The notes beneath the pieces are model-generated. The model searched no databases, was not told the DNA's origin, and worked only from the letters and a program-made list of their open reading frames with translations. From assembly GCA_014378995.1 (NCBI GenBank), contig JACMMP010000239.1, positions 1-45,826 of the forward strand: a DNA stretch of 45,826 nucleotides. Reading direction: 5' to 3'. The translations under genes were made by a program, and so were the position numbers. Positions 24,847 to 33,215 of the stretch are shown here, in pieces (the stretch's first letter is position 1; each line of letters begins with the position of its first letter). The DNA comes from Hyphomonadaceae bacterium (GTDB taxonomy: Bacteria > Pseudomonadota > Alphaproteobacteria > Caulobacterales > Aquidulcibacteraceae).

Positions 24847-25334
24847 CACGTGCTCCTCGGATCGTCGGCGCGGCCGTATCGGCCGCGATAGAAGGTCAGC
24901 GCAGAGCCCGGCTTCACGCGGAAGTCGGTCACTTCGCCGATGATAATGAGATGGTCGCCTGCAACGCGTCTATCATGGGTGCGGCAGGCAAATTGCGCCA
25001 CACCCGCGCGCAGCACCGGCGCGCCTGCAAACAATTCGGCTTCGCCGCTCTCAATGCTTTCACGTTCCGGCCGCGCGAAGCGGACGGCGAGGCTCTCCTC
25101 CTCAGCGCTCAATATGGTGATGCCCCAGTGCTCGGCATTGGCAAAGACGTCATAGCGCTCGGACTGATCGCCGAGGCACCAAAGCAGCAATCTGGGCGCG
25201 AGCGACACCGATGTGATCGAATTGACGGTCATGCCCGACATGCGGCCATCCTCGCGCGCCGCCGACACGATCGTGACGCCGGTGGCGAAGGCGCTCATCG
25301 CGCGGCGAAACGCCTGTTCAGGCTCGACGTCCAT
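24846..25334 (-). CDS. Flavin reductase family protein
   Basis: The 162-residue product fits the flavin reductase-like, FMN-binding split-barrel family: F-R-R-A-M-S-A-F-A-T-G-V-T-I-V-S, then M-T-V-N-S-I-T-S-V-S-L-A-P-R-L-L-L-W-C-L and late D-H-L-I-I-I-G-E-V. Such proteins supply reduced flavin to a partner monooxygenase using NAD(P)H. No oxygenase gene is adjacent; the coupled downstream gene is a beta-hydroxyacid dehydrogenase. The upstream gap of 79 bases separates it from divergent motB. Confidence 0.88.
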   Translation of the reverse strand: MDVEPEQAFRRAMSAFATGVTIVSAAREDGRMSGMTVNSITSVSLAPRLLLWCLGDQSERYDVFANAEHWGITILSAEEESLAVRFARPERESIESGEAELFAGAPVLRAGVAQFACRTHDRRVAGDHLIIIGEVTDFRVKPGSALTFYRGRYGRADDPRST

Positions 25335-25413
25335 TCACACTCCAACCGTTCCTCAACGCGATCTTAACGCTGTTCGGCGAATGTCGCGCCCTCTCCGCCG
25401 GAACGGACGGACA

Positions 25414-26331
25414 ATGACCTCTGCGACCAATCAACGCCCCATCATCATCAAGAAGATCAAGAAGGTCAGCGGCGGTGGTCACCACGGCGGCGCCTGGAAG
25501 GTCGCGTACGCCGACTTCGTGACAGCCATGATGGCCTTCTTTCTGCTGATGTGGCTGATCAATACGACAAGTCCTGAACAGCGGCGCGGTATCGCCGAGT
25601 TTTTCGCGCCGGCGAGCGTCAGCCGGGTCTCCTCCGGCGCGGGTGGGCTGCTCGAAGGCACCAGCTTCGCCGAGGAAGGCGTAAGACATGGGCACTCGGC
25701 GCCCGTGGCGGCAGCCTCCGAGCCGCAATATACGTCCAACGCTGCCGACGAGAACCGCGCCCAGAGCCAAACCGAAGCCGGCGGCCAGCAAGCGCCCAAC
25801 GAGGACAGCCTAACCCGCGCCCGCACCTTGCGCGAAACCGCCGAATTCTCGCGCGCCGAGATCGCCATCCGCCAGGCAATGCAAGACATGCCGGATGTCG
25901 CAGAACTCTCACGCAACGTCATCGTCGAGCAGACGCCGGAAGGCCTGCGGATTCAAATCGTGGATCAGGAAGGCCGCTCGATGTTCAATGCCGGCGACGC
26001 GCGGCCAAACGAGCGGGCGCGGCGGCTGCTGGTGGCGATCTCAACCGTCGTCGCGCAACTGCCTAACCGGATCACGATCTCCGGCCACACCGACGGCTCC
26101 GCCCCCGGCGGACGCTACGCTACAAACTTCGAACTTTCGGCCGCACGCGCCAACGAGGCGCGCCGGATTTTGGCGACGCAAGGCATCCCATCCGAGCGAA
26201 TCTACGAAGTTGCCGGTCGCGCCGACAGCGAGCCCATGTTCGCCGACGATCCGACCCTGCCGGGCAACCGCCGCATCGCCATCACGCTGCTGCGCGAAGC
26301 GCCGCCCTTGCCGGACAATCACGGGCTCTAA
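25414..26331 (+). CDS. motB: Flagellar motor stator protein MotB
   Basis: MotB anchors the proton-driven stator to peptidoglycan. The 305-residue protein has a short basic N terminus, one membrane segment at about 36-50 preceded by the proton-carrying Asp34 in Y-A-D-F-V-T-A-M-M-A-F-F, a long Ser/Glu-rich linker and a C-terminal OmpA-like domain with I-S-G-H-T-D-G-S and L-S-A-A-R-A-N-E-A-R-R. The start at ATG 25414 has GGACGG before it; the frame is open upstream but that part is antisense to the flavin reductase. motA is not adjacent. Confidence 0.93.
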   Translation: MTSATNQRPIIIKKIKKVSGGGHHGGAWKVAYADFVTAMMAFFLLMWLINTTSPEQRRGIAEFFAPASVSRVSSGAGGLLEGTSFAEEGVRHGHSAPVAAASEPQYTSNAADENRAQSQTEAGGQQAPNEDSLTRARTLRETAEFSRAEIAIRQAMQDMPDVAELSRNVIVEQTPEGLRIQIVDQEGRSMFNAGDARPNERARRLLVAISTVVAQLPNRITISGHTDGSAPGGRYATNFELSAARANEARRILATQGIPSERIYEVAGRADSEPMFADDPTLPGNRRIAITLLREAPPLPDNHGL

Positions 26332-26371
26332 CGGCGGCGCAGAGAAACATTGCGGCCCGAGTCACGGTTAG

Positions 26372-26396
26372 GGAACCGGGTTCCATGGTCTCAGTT
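26372..26396 (+). promoter_or_regulatory. Candidate EcfG-type stress promoter
   Basis: GGAAC (26372-26376), 16 bases, then AGTT (26393-26396) matches the alphaproteobacterial general stress sigma consensus GGAAC-N16/17-CGTT at all but one base. GGAACC also forms a palindrome with GGTTCC at 26379-26384. Transcription would begin a few bases before the annotated start of the AI-2E family gene. Confidence 0.35.
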
Positions 26397-26407
26397 GATG
26401 CAGCGGC

Positions 26408-27640
26408 ATGACCCCGATTGAGCCCATCAATCCAAGCGCGACACTGATGTTCGCGACTCCTGACGCGCCAGCCCGCACGACGTTCATGGTCGGCGCGTTG
26501 AGGCTGATTGGCTTCTGCCTCGTGGCCATGACGACGATCGCCGCCGGGTTCACAATCTACGCGGCGCGGGAATTCCTGATCCCGATCGCGGCGGCTTTTC
26601 TGCTGGCGATCATCCTTTCCCCCGTGGCGCGCACGCTGGAGCGGCGCATTTCGCCGACCATTTCGGCAGGCCTGATCACGGTCGCCCTTGTCGGCCTGAT
26701 GGGAGGGCTGATCATGATGCTGCTCCCTGAGCTAGCGGTGCTATCGGAGCGGCTCCCGCGCAGCGTGCAGTTGCTGGAGCAGAGAATATCCGGCCTGCGT
26801 ACGGCGATGGCGGGCCTAGAACGAGCGTCCGAAGAAATTCAAGCCGCAACGCAGCAAGCTGGCGTTTCGACCGGCGCCGAGCCAATCGTGGTGCAGCAAG
26901 CGACACCGCTGACGATCGCGCTGACAAGCGTGGCCAAAGTGGCGGCGCAAATGGTGGCGGCGCTGTTGCTGACATTTTTCCTGCTCGCACAGCGGCGGCG
27001 GATGAAACTGATCATTATCGCGATGGCTTCGGCGCATTCGACGCGCAAGCGGCTGATCGCGATGTTCAACGACATCAAGTCGCGGATCTCGACCTATCTG
27101 CTCGCTATTTCACTCACCAGCTGCGGCGTCGGCGCGGCCTGCGCGCTGGGGCTTTATCTCATTGGCTTTCCTAACCCGTGGCTGTGGGGCGTCGCCATTG
27201 CAGCGGCGAATTTTATCCCCTTCATCGGCCCGGCGGCGATGCAGCTCCTCGCGCTTTTGGTCGGCGCGCTGACATACACGACCTTCTGGGAAGCGGTGAC
27301 GCCGGCGCTTGTGATCTGGGCGCTGAATTTTATCGAGGGACAATTGGTGACGCCGCACTTCGTCGCCAAAAGGGTCGTGCTGAACCCGCTGTCGGTTTTC
27401 CTGGCGATCGTGTTCGGCGCCTGGATTTGGGGCGTCGTCGGCGCAGTGGTGGCGGTGCCGGTGCTGATCGTCGGCGCCAGCATTATTCAGCACTGGTGGG
27501 CGCCATGCTCCACTGACAATCGCCGACCGATCATGCCCGCCCCACCGTGGCGTGGCTTTGCCTTCGAGAACCGCCTCCACGGACTGCGTCCGCGCAAAAA
27601 CGCCCTCTCCATTCAGGCGTCTGACATCGAAACGGTGTGA
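26408..27640 (+). CDS. AI-2E family permease
   Basis: The 410-residue product has the hydrophobic layout of the AI-2E transporter (PerM/TqsA) family. There are paired membrane segments at about 30-80 and 85-115 and a central soluble loop of about 100 residues. A second set from about 175 onward includes P-F-I-G-P, W-G-V-A-I-A-A-A-N-F-I-P and the late G-Q-L-V-T-P-H segment. Members export diverse small molecules or ions; the name does not prove AI-2 transport. No clear ribosome binding site precedes ATG 26408, so a leaderless message or a start at 26450 or 26486 is possible. The last 50 residues are polar and not family-like. Confidence 0.85.
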   Translation: MTPIEPINPSATLMFATPDAPARTTFMVGALRLIGFCLVAMTTIAAGFTIYAAREFLIPIAAAFLLAIILSPVARTLERRISPTISAGLITVALVGLMGGLIMMLLPELAVLSERLPRSVQLLEQRISGLRTAMAGLERASEEIQAATQQAGVSTGAEPIVVQQATPLTIALTSVAKVAAQMVAALLLTFFLLAQRRRMKLIIIAMASAHSTRKRLIAMFNDIKSRISTYLLAISLTSCGVGAACALGLYLIGFPNPWLWGVAIAAANFIPFIGPAAMQLLALLVGALTYTTFWEAVTPALVIWALNFIEGQLVTPHFVAKRVVLNPLSVFLAIVFGAWIWGVVGAVVAVPVLIVGASIIQHWWAPCSTDNRRPIMPAPPWRGFAFENRLHGLRPRKNALSIQASDIETV

Positions 27641-27680
27641 AATCGCCCTTGTCTGGGTTGATTTCCTTTCGACATGACTA

Positions 27681-27700
27681 TACCTTGGAATCACAAGGTA
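27681..27700. promoter_or_regulatory. Operator-like palindrome TACCTTG-N6-CAAGGTA before padR
   Basis: A perfect seven-base inverted repeat with a six-base centre overlaps a possible -10 (TATACC, 27679-27684) and, at its right arm, the AAGG ribosome binding site of padR. A TTGATT word lies 15 bases before the -10. The site would be well placed for autorepression by the PadR protein. Confidence 0.6.
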
Positions 27701-27704
27701 GCTT

Positions 27705-28031
27705 ATGTCGAACCCAGACGAACAATTTGCCGGCCTTCGAAAGGGGCTTTTGGAGTTCGCGATCCTGACCATCGTGTCGGGGCGCACGGTGTACGTCGGC
27801 GACATTTTGGCGACGCTGGCGCCGACCCCGTTCGCGACCCAGGAGGGCACCCTCTACCCCCTCCTCTCTAAGCTCCGGCGTGAGGAGTTGGTCGATTACC
27901 AATGGGTCGAAAGCGGACAAGGGCCGCCGCGCAAATACTACCAACTCACCGACAAAGGCGCCGGGCGGCTCGAAGAACTCGCCGCCTATTGGCGCCACCT
28001 CACCACCACCCTCGAAGGCCTAGGGCGATAG
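27705..28031 (+). CDS. PadR-family transcriptional regulator
   Basis: The 108-residue winged-helix protein has the PadR pattern: L-L-E-F-A-I-L-T-I-V near the N terminus, then Q-E-G-T-L-Y-P-L-L-S-K-L-R-R-E-E-L-V and the wing with P-P-R-K-Y-Y-Q-L-T-D-K-G. It lacks a long effector domain, so it is a small subfamily-2 type PadR. It lies three bases before the PspC-domain gene, and such padR-pspC pairs usually mean that the regulator controls an envelope stress membrane protein. ATG 27705 follows AAGG within the palindrome. Confidence 0.92.
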   Translation: MSNPDEQFAGLRKGLLEFAILTIVSGRTVYVGDILATLAPTPFATQEGTLYPLLSKLRREELVDYQWVESGQGPPRKYYQLTDKGAGRLEELAAYWRHLTTTLEGLGR

Positions 28032-28034
28032 AAC

Positions 28035-29168
28035 ATGGAACGCGTCGTCACGATCAATCTCAACGGCAACTCGTATCAGCTGGAAGAACCGGCTTACGAC
28101 GCGCTGCGGGCCTACATGGAGCGGGCGCAGGTCGCGCTCGCGGACAACCCCGACAAAGCCGAAATCATCCGCGACCTGGAGCAGGCCATCGCCGATAAAT
28201 GCAGCGGCTTTCTCTCAGCCAGCAAGACCGTGATCTCGCGCGAAGAGATGAACCGCATTCTCGGCGAAATGGGCCCGGTCGAAGGCGCGGCCGGCGCAGA
28301 TGGCGACGCGCCGCGCGCTGACAGCGCTGGCGGCGCTTCCGAACCGCCGCGCAGGCGCCTTTATCGCGTGAAGGACCGCGCGGTGATTTCCGGCGTGTGC
28401 TCCGGCATCGGCGCTTATTTCGACCTCGACGCGAACGTCATCCGGCTTCTCTTCATCCTCACCGCGCTGTTCACGTCGGGCTTTGGCATCTTGGTCTACA
28501 TCATCTTGATGTTCGCCATCCCTTCGGCGCACACGAGCGAGGAATGGGCCGCAGCGCACGGCGTGCCGTTCAACGCGCAGGAAATCATCGATCGCGCCAA
28601 GCGCGAGTACGGCAAGTTCGCGGACGATAACGCCCAGAGCTGGCGCAGCGAACAACACGCTTGGCGGCGCCAATGGCGCGAGCAGCAGCGCTCCTGGAAC
28701 GCCAGTTTCAATTCGTGGAGCGGCCCCGCCAGCGCCGCGCCGCCGGCCAAGCCCGTGGGCTATGTCGAGCGTATGTTCGCCGGGCTGTTCGCGTTCGTCT
28801 TCAGCGTGATTACAGCGGCGATGCTGATCGCGTTTCTGGTCGCGCTGTTCTCATTTTTGACGACCGGCGCGATCCTGGGCTGGGTGTCGCCGCCGGATAT
28901 TCCGAATTGGCTGACCATCGTCGTCATCTGCATCGCGTATGCGGCGCTGTCGTCGCCCTTCGCCGCTCTGCGCCGCACCTCTTACGCCACCCTTAGCGGG
29001 CGGCGTGCGTCCGGCGGCGCCGACGATTTCGTGGTGTTGGTGTTGGTCGCCGTGGCGGCGTGGTTTGCCTGGATGTACGTGCCCGAAGCCCGCCTGCTGA
29101 TGGAGCAAAGCTACATCGTCGTCCGCGACTTCATCACCCATTGGAACTGGAATTGGAATTGGAACTGA
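28035..29168 (+). CDS. PspC-domain membrane protein with Trp-Asn repeat tail
   Basis: The 377-residue product has a soluble N-terminal part of about 100 residues (N-L-N-G-N-S-Y-Q-L-E-E-P-A-Y-D-A-L) and then a PspC domain at about 107-165: R-R-L-Y-R-V, I-S-G-V-C-S-G-I-G-A-Y-F, V-I-R-L-L-F-I-L and a membrane span ending A-I-P. A charged Trp/Arg-rich linker and three further membrane segments follow. The protein ends in four Trp-Asn pairs encoded by near-perfect TGGAAY hexamers. PspC senses envelope stress in phage-shock systems; no pspA is nearby. It is cotranscribed with padR and followed by a strong terminator. Confidence 0.88.
   Translation: MERVVTINLNGNSYQLEEPAYDALRAYMERAQVALADNPDKAEIIRDLEQAIADKCSGFLSASKTVISREEMNRILGEMGPVEGAAGADGDAPRADSAGGASEPPRRRLYRVKDRAVISGVCSGIGAYFDLDANVIRLLFILTALFTSGFGILVYIILMFAIPSAHTSEEWAAAHGVPFNAQEIIDRAKREYGKFADDNAQSWRSEQHAWRRQWREQQRSWNASFNSWSGPASAAPPAKPVGYVERMFAGLFAFVFSVITAAMLIAFLVALFSFLTTGAILGWVSPPDIPNWLTIVVICIAYAALSSPFAALRRTSYATLSGRRASGGADDFVVLVLVAVAAWFAWMYVPEARLLMEQSYIVVRDFITHWNWNWNWN
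29142..29166 (+). repeat. TGGAAY hexamer tandem array, four units
   Basis: Four consecutive TGGAAC/TGGAAT units encode (Trp-Asn)4 at the very end of the PspC-domain protein, directly before the stop codon. Confidence 0.85.
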
Positions 29169-29192
29169 CGTTCCGAAGCACTCCATAGCCTA

Positions 29193-29224
29193 GGGCGCGA
29201 CTTAACGGTCGCGCCCCTTTTTTT
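29193..29224 (+). terminator. Rho-independent terminator after the pspC-domain gene
   Basis: A nine-base perfect GC-rich stem (29193-29201 with 29208-29216), a six-base loop and a run of seven T residues mark a strong intrinsic terminator on the plus strand. The T run reaches the stop codon of the convergent M48 gene. Confidence 0.93.
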
Positions 29225-30266
29225 ATCCCCACGGACCGGTCTTGGCGCCCACCGGCGCTTCTGCCGGCGCGGTAGGCATGGCGATGCGGCCGCCGGCGAA
29301 CTTCGCGAGCGCCTCGATGCGCTTGGCGATTGGCGGGTGCGTCGCAAAAACGCTGGCGAAGTCGGAGTGCGGATTCTCGATGAACATCTCGCGCACCTCC
29401 GATGGCGCATCGACGCTCGCATTGCCGGAAATCTTCTGCAGTGCGGAGATCATGGCGTCGGGATTTTTGGTCAGTTCCACCGCGCCGGCATCGGCCAGAT
29501 ATTCGCGCCGCCGCGACAGCGAAAAACGAATGACGATGGCGAGCGCATAAGCGATGGCGATAATCGCCAACGCAACCACGATGGCAATCAGGGCGCCGCC
29601 GCCGGAATCGCGGCCCCCCGACGAACGGCGGGAGCCGCCACCTGAGGGGATGCCAAACCGCATCGAGCGAAACGCCATCTCTCCGACGAAAGAGAAGATG
29701 CCGACGAACACCACTGCAATCACGAGCAGCCGAACATCGGCGTTGCGGATGTGCGTCAGCTCGTGCGCTAGCACCGCCTCTAGCTCTTCGTCAGAGAGGG
29801 CATTCATCAGCCCGCGCGTGACCGTGATCGAGTACTGGCCTTTGTGGAGCCCGGTCGCGAACGCGTTCAGCGCATCGGTTTCCATGATCCGCAGCGCGGG
29901 CATGGTAATGCCCCGCGATATGCAAAGGTTTTCGAGCAAATTGTAGAGCTTTGGCTCGGCGCGGCGGTCGACCTTCTTGGCGCCCGTCGCGGCGTCGATG
30001 ATGCCTTGGTAAAAGAAGTAGGCGATCGCGAACCACACGGCCGCGCCGATCAGCGCAAACGGCCAAGCCTGGGCCAACGCATCGGCGGCCCACAGGAACG
30101 GGCCAGCGACGGGATCCATCCCCGCTGTCGCGCCGGAAAACCCCGCATACAGCAGAAACAGCGCGTAGGTCAGCAGGATCAACAAAACTGGAAAACCGGC
30201 CATCAAGAGCACGGTTTTCCAATTGTTGTTCCAGATGTGGGTCTGGAGGCCGTAAGCGGCGCCCAC
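29223..30266 (-). CDS. M48-family membrane zinc metalloprotease (HtpX-like)
   Basis: The 347-residue membrane protein has two N-terminal spans (about 17-42 and 68-88) and the zinc motif H168-E-L-T-H172, with the third ligand in R-E-Y-L-A-D-A-G-A. Two more spans flank a Gly/Ser/Arg-rich loop between these motifs. HtpX-type proteases degrade misfolded membrane proteins. It starts with GTG, preceded by AGGGG, ten bases after the lemA stop. The lemA-htpX pair is a recurring arrangement. Confidence 0.92.
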   Translation of the reverse strand: MGAAYGLQTHIWNNNWKTVLLMAGFPVLLILLTYALFLLYAGFSGATAGMDPVAGPFLWAADALAQAWPFALIGAAVWFAIAYFFYQGIIDAATGAKKVDRRAEPKLYNLLENLCISRGITMPALRIMETDALNAFATGLHKGQYSITVTRGLMNALSDEELEAVLAHELTHIRNADVRLLVIAVVFVGIFSFVGEMAFRSMRFGIPSGGGSRRSSGGRDSGGGALIAIVVALAIIAIAYALAIVIRFSLSRRREYLADAGAVELTKNPDAMISALQKISGNASVDAPSEVREMFIENPHSDFASVFATHPPIAKRIEALAKFAGGRIAMPTAPAEAPVGAKTGPWG

Positions 30267-30276
30267 GAGCGCGCCC

Positions 30277-30852
30277 CTAGCTGAACTTCACCTGCGGGGG
30301 GGCCGCGTCCATGCTGGCGCGGGTCTCTTCACCGACGTCGAAGAAGTCACGCGGTCCGAAGCCGAACATGCCGGCGAAGATCACCGCCGGGAATTGCTCG
30401 CGCGCAGTGTTGTATTCGCCAACGGCGTTGTTGAAGAAGCGGCGCGCGGCGGCGAGCTTGTTTTCGATATCTGAAAGCTCGGCCTGCAATTGCTGGAAGT
30501 TCGTGTTGGCCTTGAGGTCGGGATAGGCTTCCGACAGCGCGATCAAGCGCCCGAGCGCCTGGCCCAATATGCCTTCCGCGGCGCCCATGGCTTTTGGATC
30601 GCCGGTGCGTTCGGCGCTCACGGCGGCGTTGCGCGCCTGGATCACGGCTTCAAGCGTGCCGGCTTCGTGCGCGGCGTAGCCCTTCACGGTCTCGACCAGG
30701 TTCGGGATCAGGTCGTGGCGCTGCTTCAGCTGCACATCGACATCGGCGAAAGCCTGATTGCAGTTCTGCCGGAGCGCGACGAGCCGGTTGTAGATGCCTA
30801 TCAAAAGCGCCGCGATAACGGCGATGACGATCAGGATGATAATCAAGGTCAT
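30277..30852 (-). CDS. lemA: LemA-family protein
   Basis: The 191-residue product has one N-terminal membrane anchor at residues 2-20, followed by a long helical domain with the LemA signatures Y-N-R-L-V-A-L-R-Q-N-C-N-Q-A-F-A-D-V-D-V-Q-L, then R-H-D-L-I-P-N-L-V-E-T-V-K-G-Y and A-R-R-F-F-N-N-A-V. Function in the family is unclear; it is often linked to HtpX-like proteases as here. GGAAGGG lies before ATG 30852. Confidence 0.93.
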   Translation of the reverse strand: MTLIIILIVIAVIAALLIGIYNRLVALRQNCNQAFADVDVQLKQRHDLIPNLVETVKGYAAHEAGTLEAVIQARNAAVSAERTGDPKAMGAAEGILGQALGRLIALSEAYPDLKANTNFQQLQAELSDIENKLAAARRFFNNAVGEYNTAREQFPAVIFAGMFGFGPRDFFDVGEETRASMDAAPPQVKFS

Positions 30853-30905
30853 AGGAACCCTTCCGTGAAGTTCGCGCCACTCTTAGCGGAACTTGCTCAG
30901 AAGCG

Positions 30906-33143
30906 CTATCCAATCACGTCGCTGAACCGTCCCGAGCGCGAAAAGCCCTTTGGCGCCACTTTGCCGGCTGAGCCGCGCTTGCCGCGATACTCTTTCCATT
31001 CGGGCACGGCGCGGACGCGGCCGGCGGAATCTTCCCAGGTGAGGCCCTCGTTCTTGTCGAACACTTTCGCGTCCGCCAGGCCGCGGTCGTGATAGCTCTG
31101 CAGCTTCACGCCCTTGCCGCGCGTCATCTCCGGCAACTCATCCAACGGGAACACGAGGAGCTTCTTGCGCTCGCCAATGACCGCGACTTGGTCGCCCGTC
31201 ACCTTCGCCGCCTGCATGGCGCGGCCGTTCAGTATCTGCTTGCCCGAGCGCTTGGTCGCCAGCATCTCGTCTTCGCTGACGACGAAGCCGTAGCCCTCAT
31301 GGCTCGCAACGACGCGCTTGGCGCCGGCTTCGTACTTAAATAGCGCCACAGCCTCATCTATGTCGCCAAGCTCGATGGAGAGGCGGATGGGTTCGCCGTG
31401 CCCGCGCCCGCCCGGCAGCTTGTGCGCGTCGAGCGTGAAGGCCCGGCCGTCGGAGGCGAACAGCAACAGCTTGTCCGTCGTTTCGCAACGGACGATGTGC
31501 TGGGCGTGGTCGCCTTCTTTAAAGGTGAGGTTCGAGAGATCGCTGTGGCCCTTGAGCGCGCGGATCCAGCCCTTCTCTGAAAGGATCACAGTTACCGGCT
31601 CGCGCGCGACGAACGCTTCAACGTCGATCTCCGCCACTTCAGCGGCCTCGCCGAGTTCGGTGCGGCGCTTGCCCCAAGCCGTACCCGGGCCGAACAATTT
31701 GCGCGTTTCCTTCAGCTCAGCGCCGATCTTGCGCCACTGCTTGCGCGTATCTTCGAGCAGCCCTTGCAGCTCCTTCTGCTCTTCGCGCAACGCCGCATCC
31801 TCGCGGCGAATTTCCATCTCTTCGAGCTTGCGCAATTGGCGCAGCCGCGTGTTGAGAATGGATTCGGCTTGCACGTCGTTCAGCGTGAAGCGCGCGATCA
31901 GCTTGGCCTTCGCATCGTCCTCGTTGCGAATGATGCGGATAACTTCGTCGAGGTTGAGAAAGACGATCAGCAAGCCTGCCAGCACGTCTAGCCGCGAAGC
32001 GATCTTTTCCAAACGGTGCGCCGTGCGGCGCTGCAGTACGTCGCGGCGGTGGTCGAGAAAGGCGCGCAGCACCTCTTTCAGGTTCATGACACGCGGCGCG
32101 CCGTCGGCGTCCAGCACGTTCATGTTGAGGCTAATGCGCACTTCCAGCTGGGTGAGCTTGAACAAGCTCTCCATCAGCACGGCGGGCTCGACCGTGCGCG
32201 CCTTCGGCTCCAGCACCAGGCGCATCTCCTCGGCGCTTTCGTCACGCACATCGCCCAACATCGGCGCCTTCTTGCTTTCGATGACCGCCGCCAGCGCCTC
32301 GACCAGCTTCGACTTTTGCACCAGATGCGGAATCTCGGTGACGACGATGCGCCACATGCCGCGGCCAAGATCTTCGGTTTGCCAGCGCGCACGCACGCGG
32401 AATCCGCCGCGGCCGGTCTCATAAGCCTCGCGGATGCTTTCAGGCGGCTCGACGACGATGCCGCCGGTGGGGAAGTCCGGCCCAGGTATCAGTTTCAGCA
32501 ATTCGTCCGTCGTCGCCTTCGGATTTTCGATCAACGCTAGGGCGCCATCGATCAGTTCGGCCACGTTGTGCGGGGGAATGTTCGTCGCCATGCCGACGGC
32601 GATACCGGACGAGCCGTTGGCGAGCAGGTTGGGAAACGCCGCCGGCAGCACAACCGGCTCTTCCTTCGAGCCATCGTAACTCGGGCGGAAATCGACAGCG
32701 TCGTCGTCGATGCCCTCAAGCAGCGCTTCGGCTGCTTTGGTCATGCGGCTTTCAGTGTAGCGCATGGCGGCGGGGTTATCGCCGTCGATGTTGCCGAAAT
32801 TGCCTTGGCCGTCGATCAGCGGGTAGCGCGAGTTGAAATCCTGCGCGAGGCGCACCAGCGCGTCGTAAATCGATTGGTCGCCGTGTGGGTGAAAATCGCC
32901 CATCACATCACCGACCACTTTCGCCGATTTGCGGAACGCAGCGTCGGGTCCGAGATTGAGCCGCCGCATGGCGTAAAGCACGCGCCGATGCACCGGCTTC
33001 AAGCCATCGCGCACATCCGGCAGCGCGCGGCTGGTGATGGTGGAGAGCGCATAGGCGAGATAGCGCTTTGCCAGCGCTTCGCCGATCGGCTCATCCACAA
33101 TGCGGCCGCCTTCTTCCGGCGTCCGGGTGATGTCGTCAGCCAT
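30906..33143 (-). CDS. parC: DNA topoisomerase IV subunit A
   Basis: ParC is the breakage-rejoining subunit that decatenates daughter chromosomes, with ParE encoded elsewhere. The 745-residue product has Y-A-L-S-T-I-T-S-R-A-L-P-D-V-R-D-G-L-K-P-V-H-R-R, H-P-H-G-D-Q-S-I-Y-D-A-L-V-R and the catalytic Tyr129 in A-M-R-Y-T-E-S-R. The C-terminal third is a partial beta-pinwheel with R-G-K-G-V-K-L-Q-S-Y as a degenerate box; the absence of a true GyrA box (Q-R-R-G-G-K-G) favours ParC over GyrA. Start ATG 33143 is preferred over the one four codons upstream. Confidence 0.94.
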   Translation of the reverse strand: MADDITRTPEEGGRIVDEPIGEALAKRYLAYALSTITSRALPDVRDGLKPVHRRVLYAMRRLNLGPDAAFRKSAKVVGDVMGDFHPHGDQSIYDALVRLAQDFNSRYPLIDGQGNFGNIDGDNPAAMRYTESRMTKAAEALLEGIDDDAVDFRPSYDGSKEEPVVLPAAFPNLLANGSSGIAVGMATNIPPHNVAELIDGALALIENPKATTDELLKLIPGPDFPTGGIVVEPPESIREAYETGRGGFRVRARWQTEDLGRGMWRIVVTEIPHLVQKSKLVEALAAVIESKKAPMLGDVRDESAEEMRLVLEPKARTVEPAVLMESLFKLTQLEVRISLNMNVLDADGAPRVMNLKEVLRAFLDHRRDVLQRRTAHRLEKIASRLDVLAGLLIVFLNLDEVIRIIRNEDDAKAKLIARFTLNDVQAESILNTRLRQLRKLEEMEIRREDAALREEQKELQGLLEDTRKQWRKIGAELKETRKLFGPGTAWGKRRTELGEAAEVAEIDVEAFVAREPVTVILSEKGWIRALKGHSDLSNLTFKEGDHAQHIVRCETTDKLLLFASDGRAFTLDAHKLPGGRGHGEPIRLSIELGDIDEAVALFKYEAGAKRVVASHEGYGFVVSEDEMLATKRSGKQILNGRAMQAAKVTGDQVAVIGERKKLLVFPLDELPEMTRGKGVKLQSYHDRGLADAKVFDKNEGLTWEDSAGRVRAVPEWKEYRGKRGSAGKVAPKGFSRSGRFSDVIG

Positions 33144-33154
33144 TCTAGCTTCCA

Positions 33155-33185
33155 AGTGTCAGGTGTCGTGTGTCAGGTGTCAGGA
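33155..33185. repeat. Short tandem repeats of GTGTCAGGTGTC between parC and recO
   Basis: Two copies of GTGTCAGGTGTC at 33156-33167 and 33170-33181 are 14 bases apart, with further partial copies, in the 72-base gap upstream of parC. A six-base inverted repeat (CGCCAG/CTGGCG, 33198-33214) follows just before the recO stop. Function unknown. Confidence 0.6.
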
Positions 33186-33215
33186 ATCGCCCGCAAACGC
33201 CAGATATGCTGGCGC

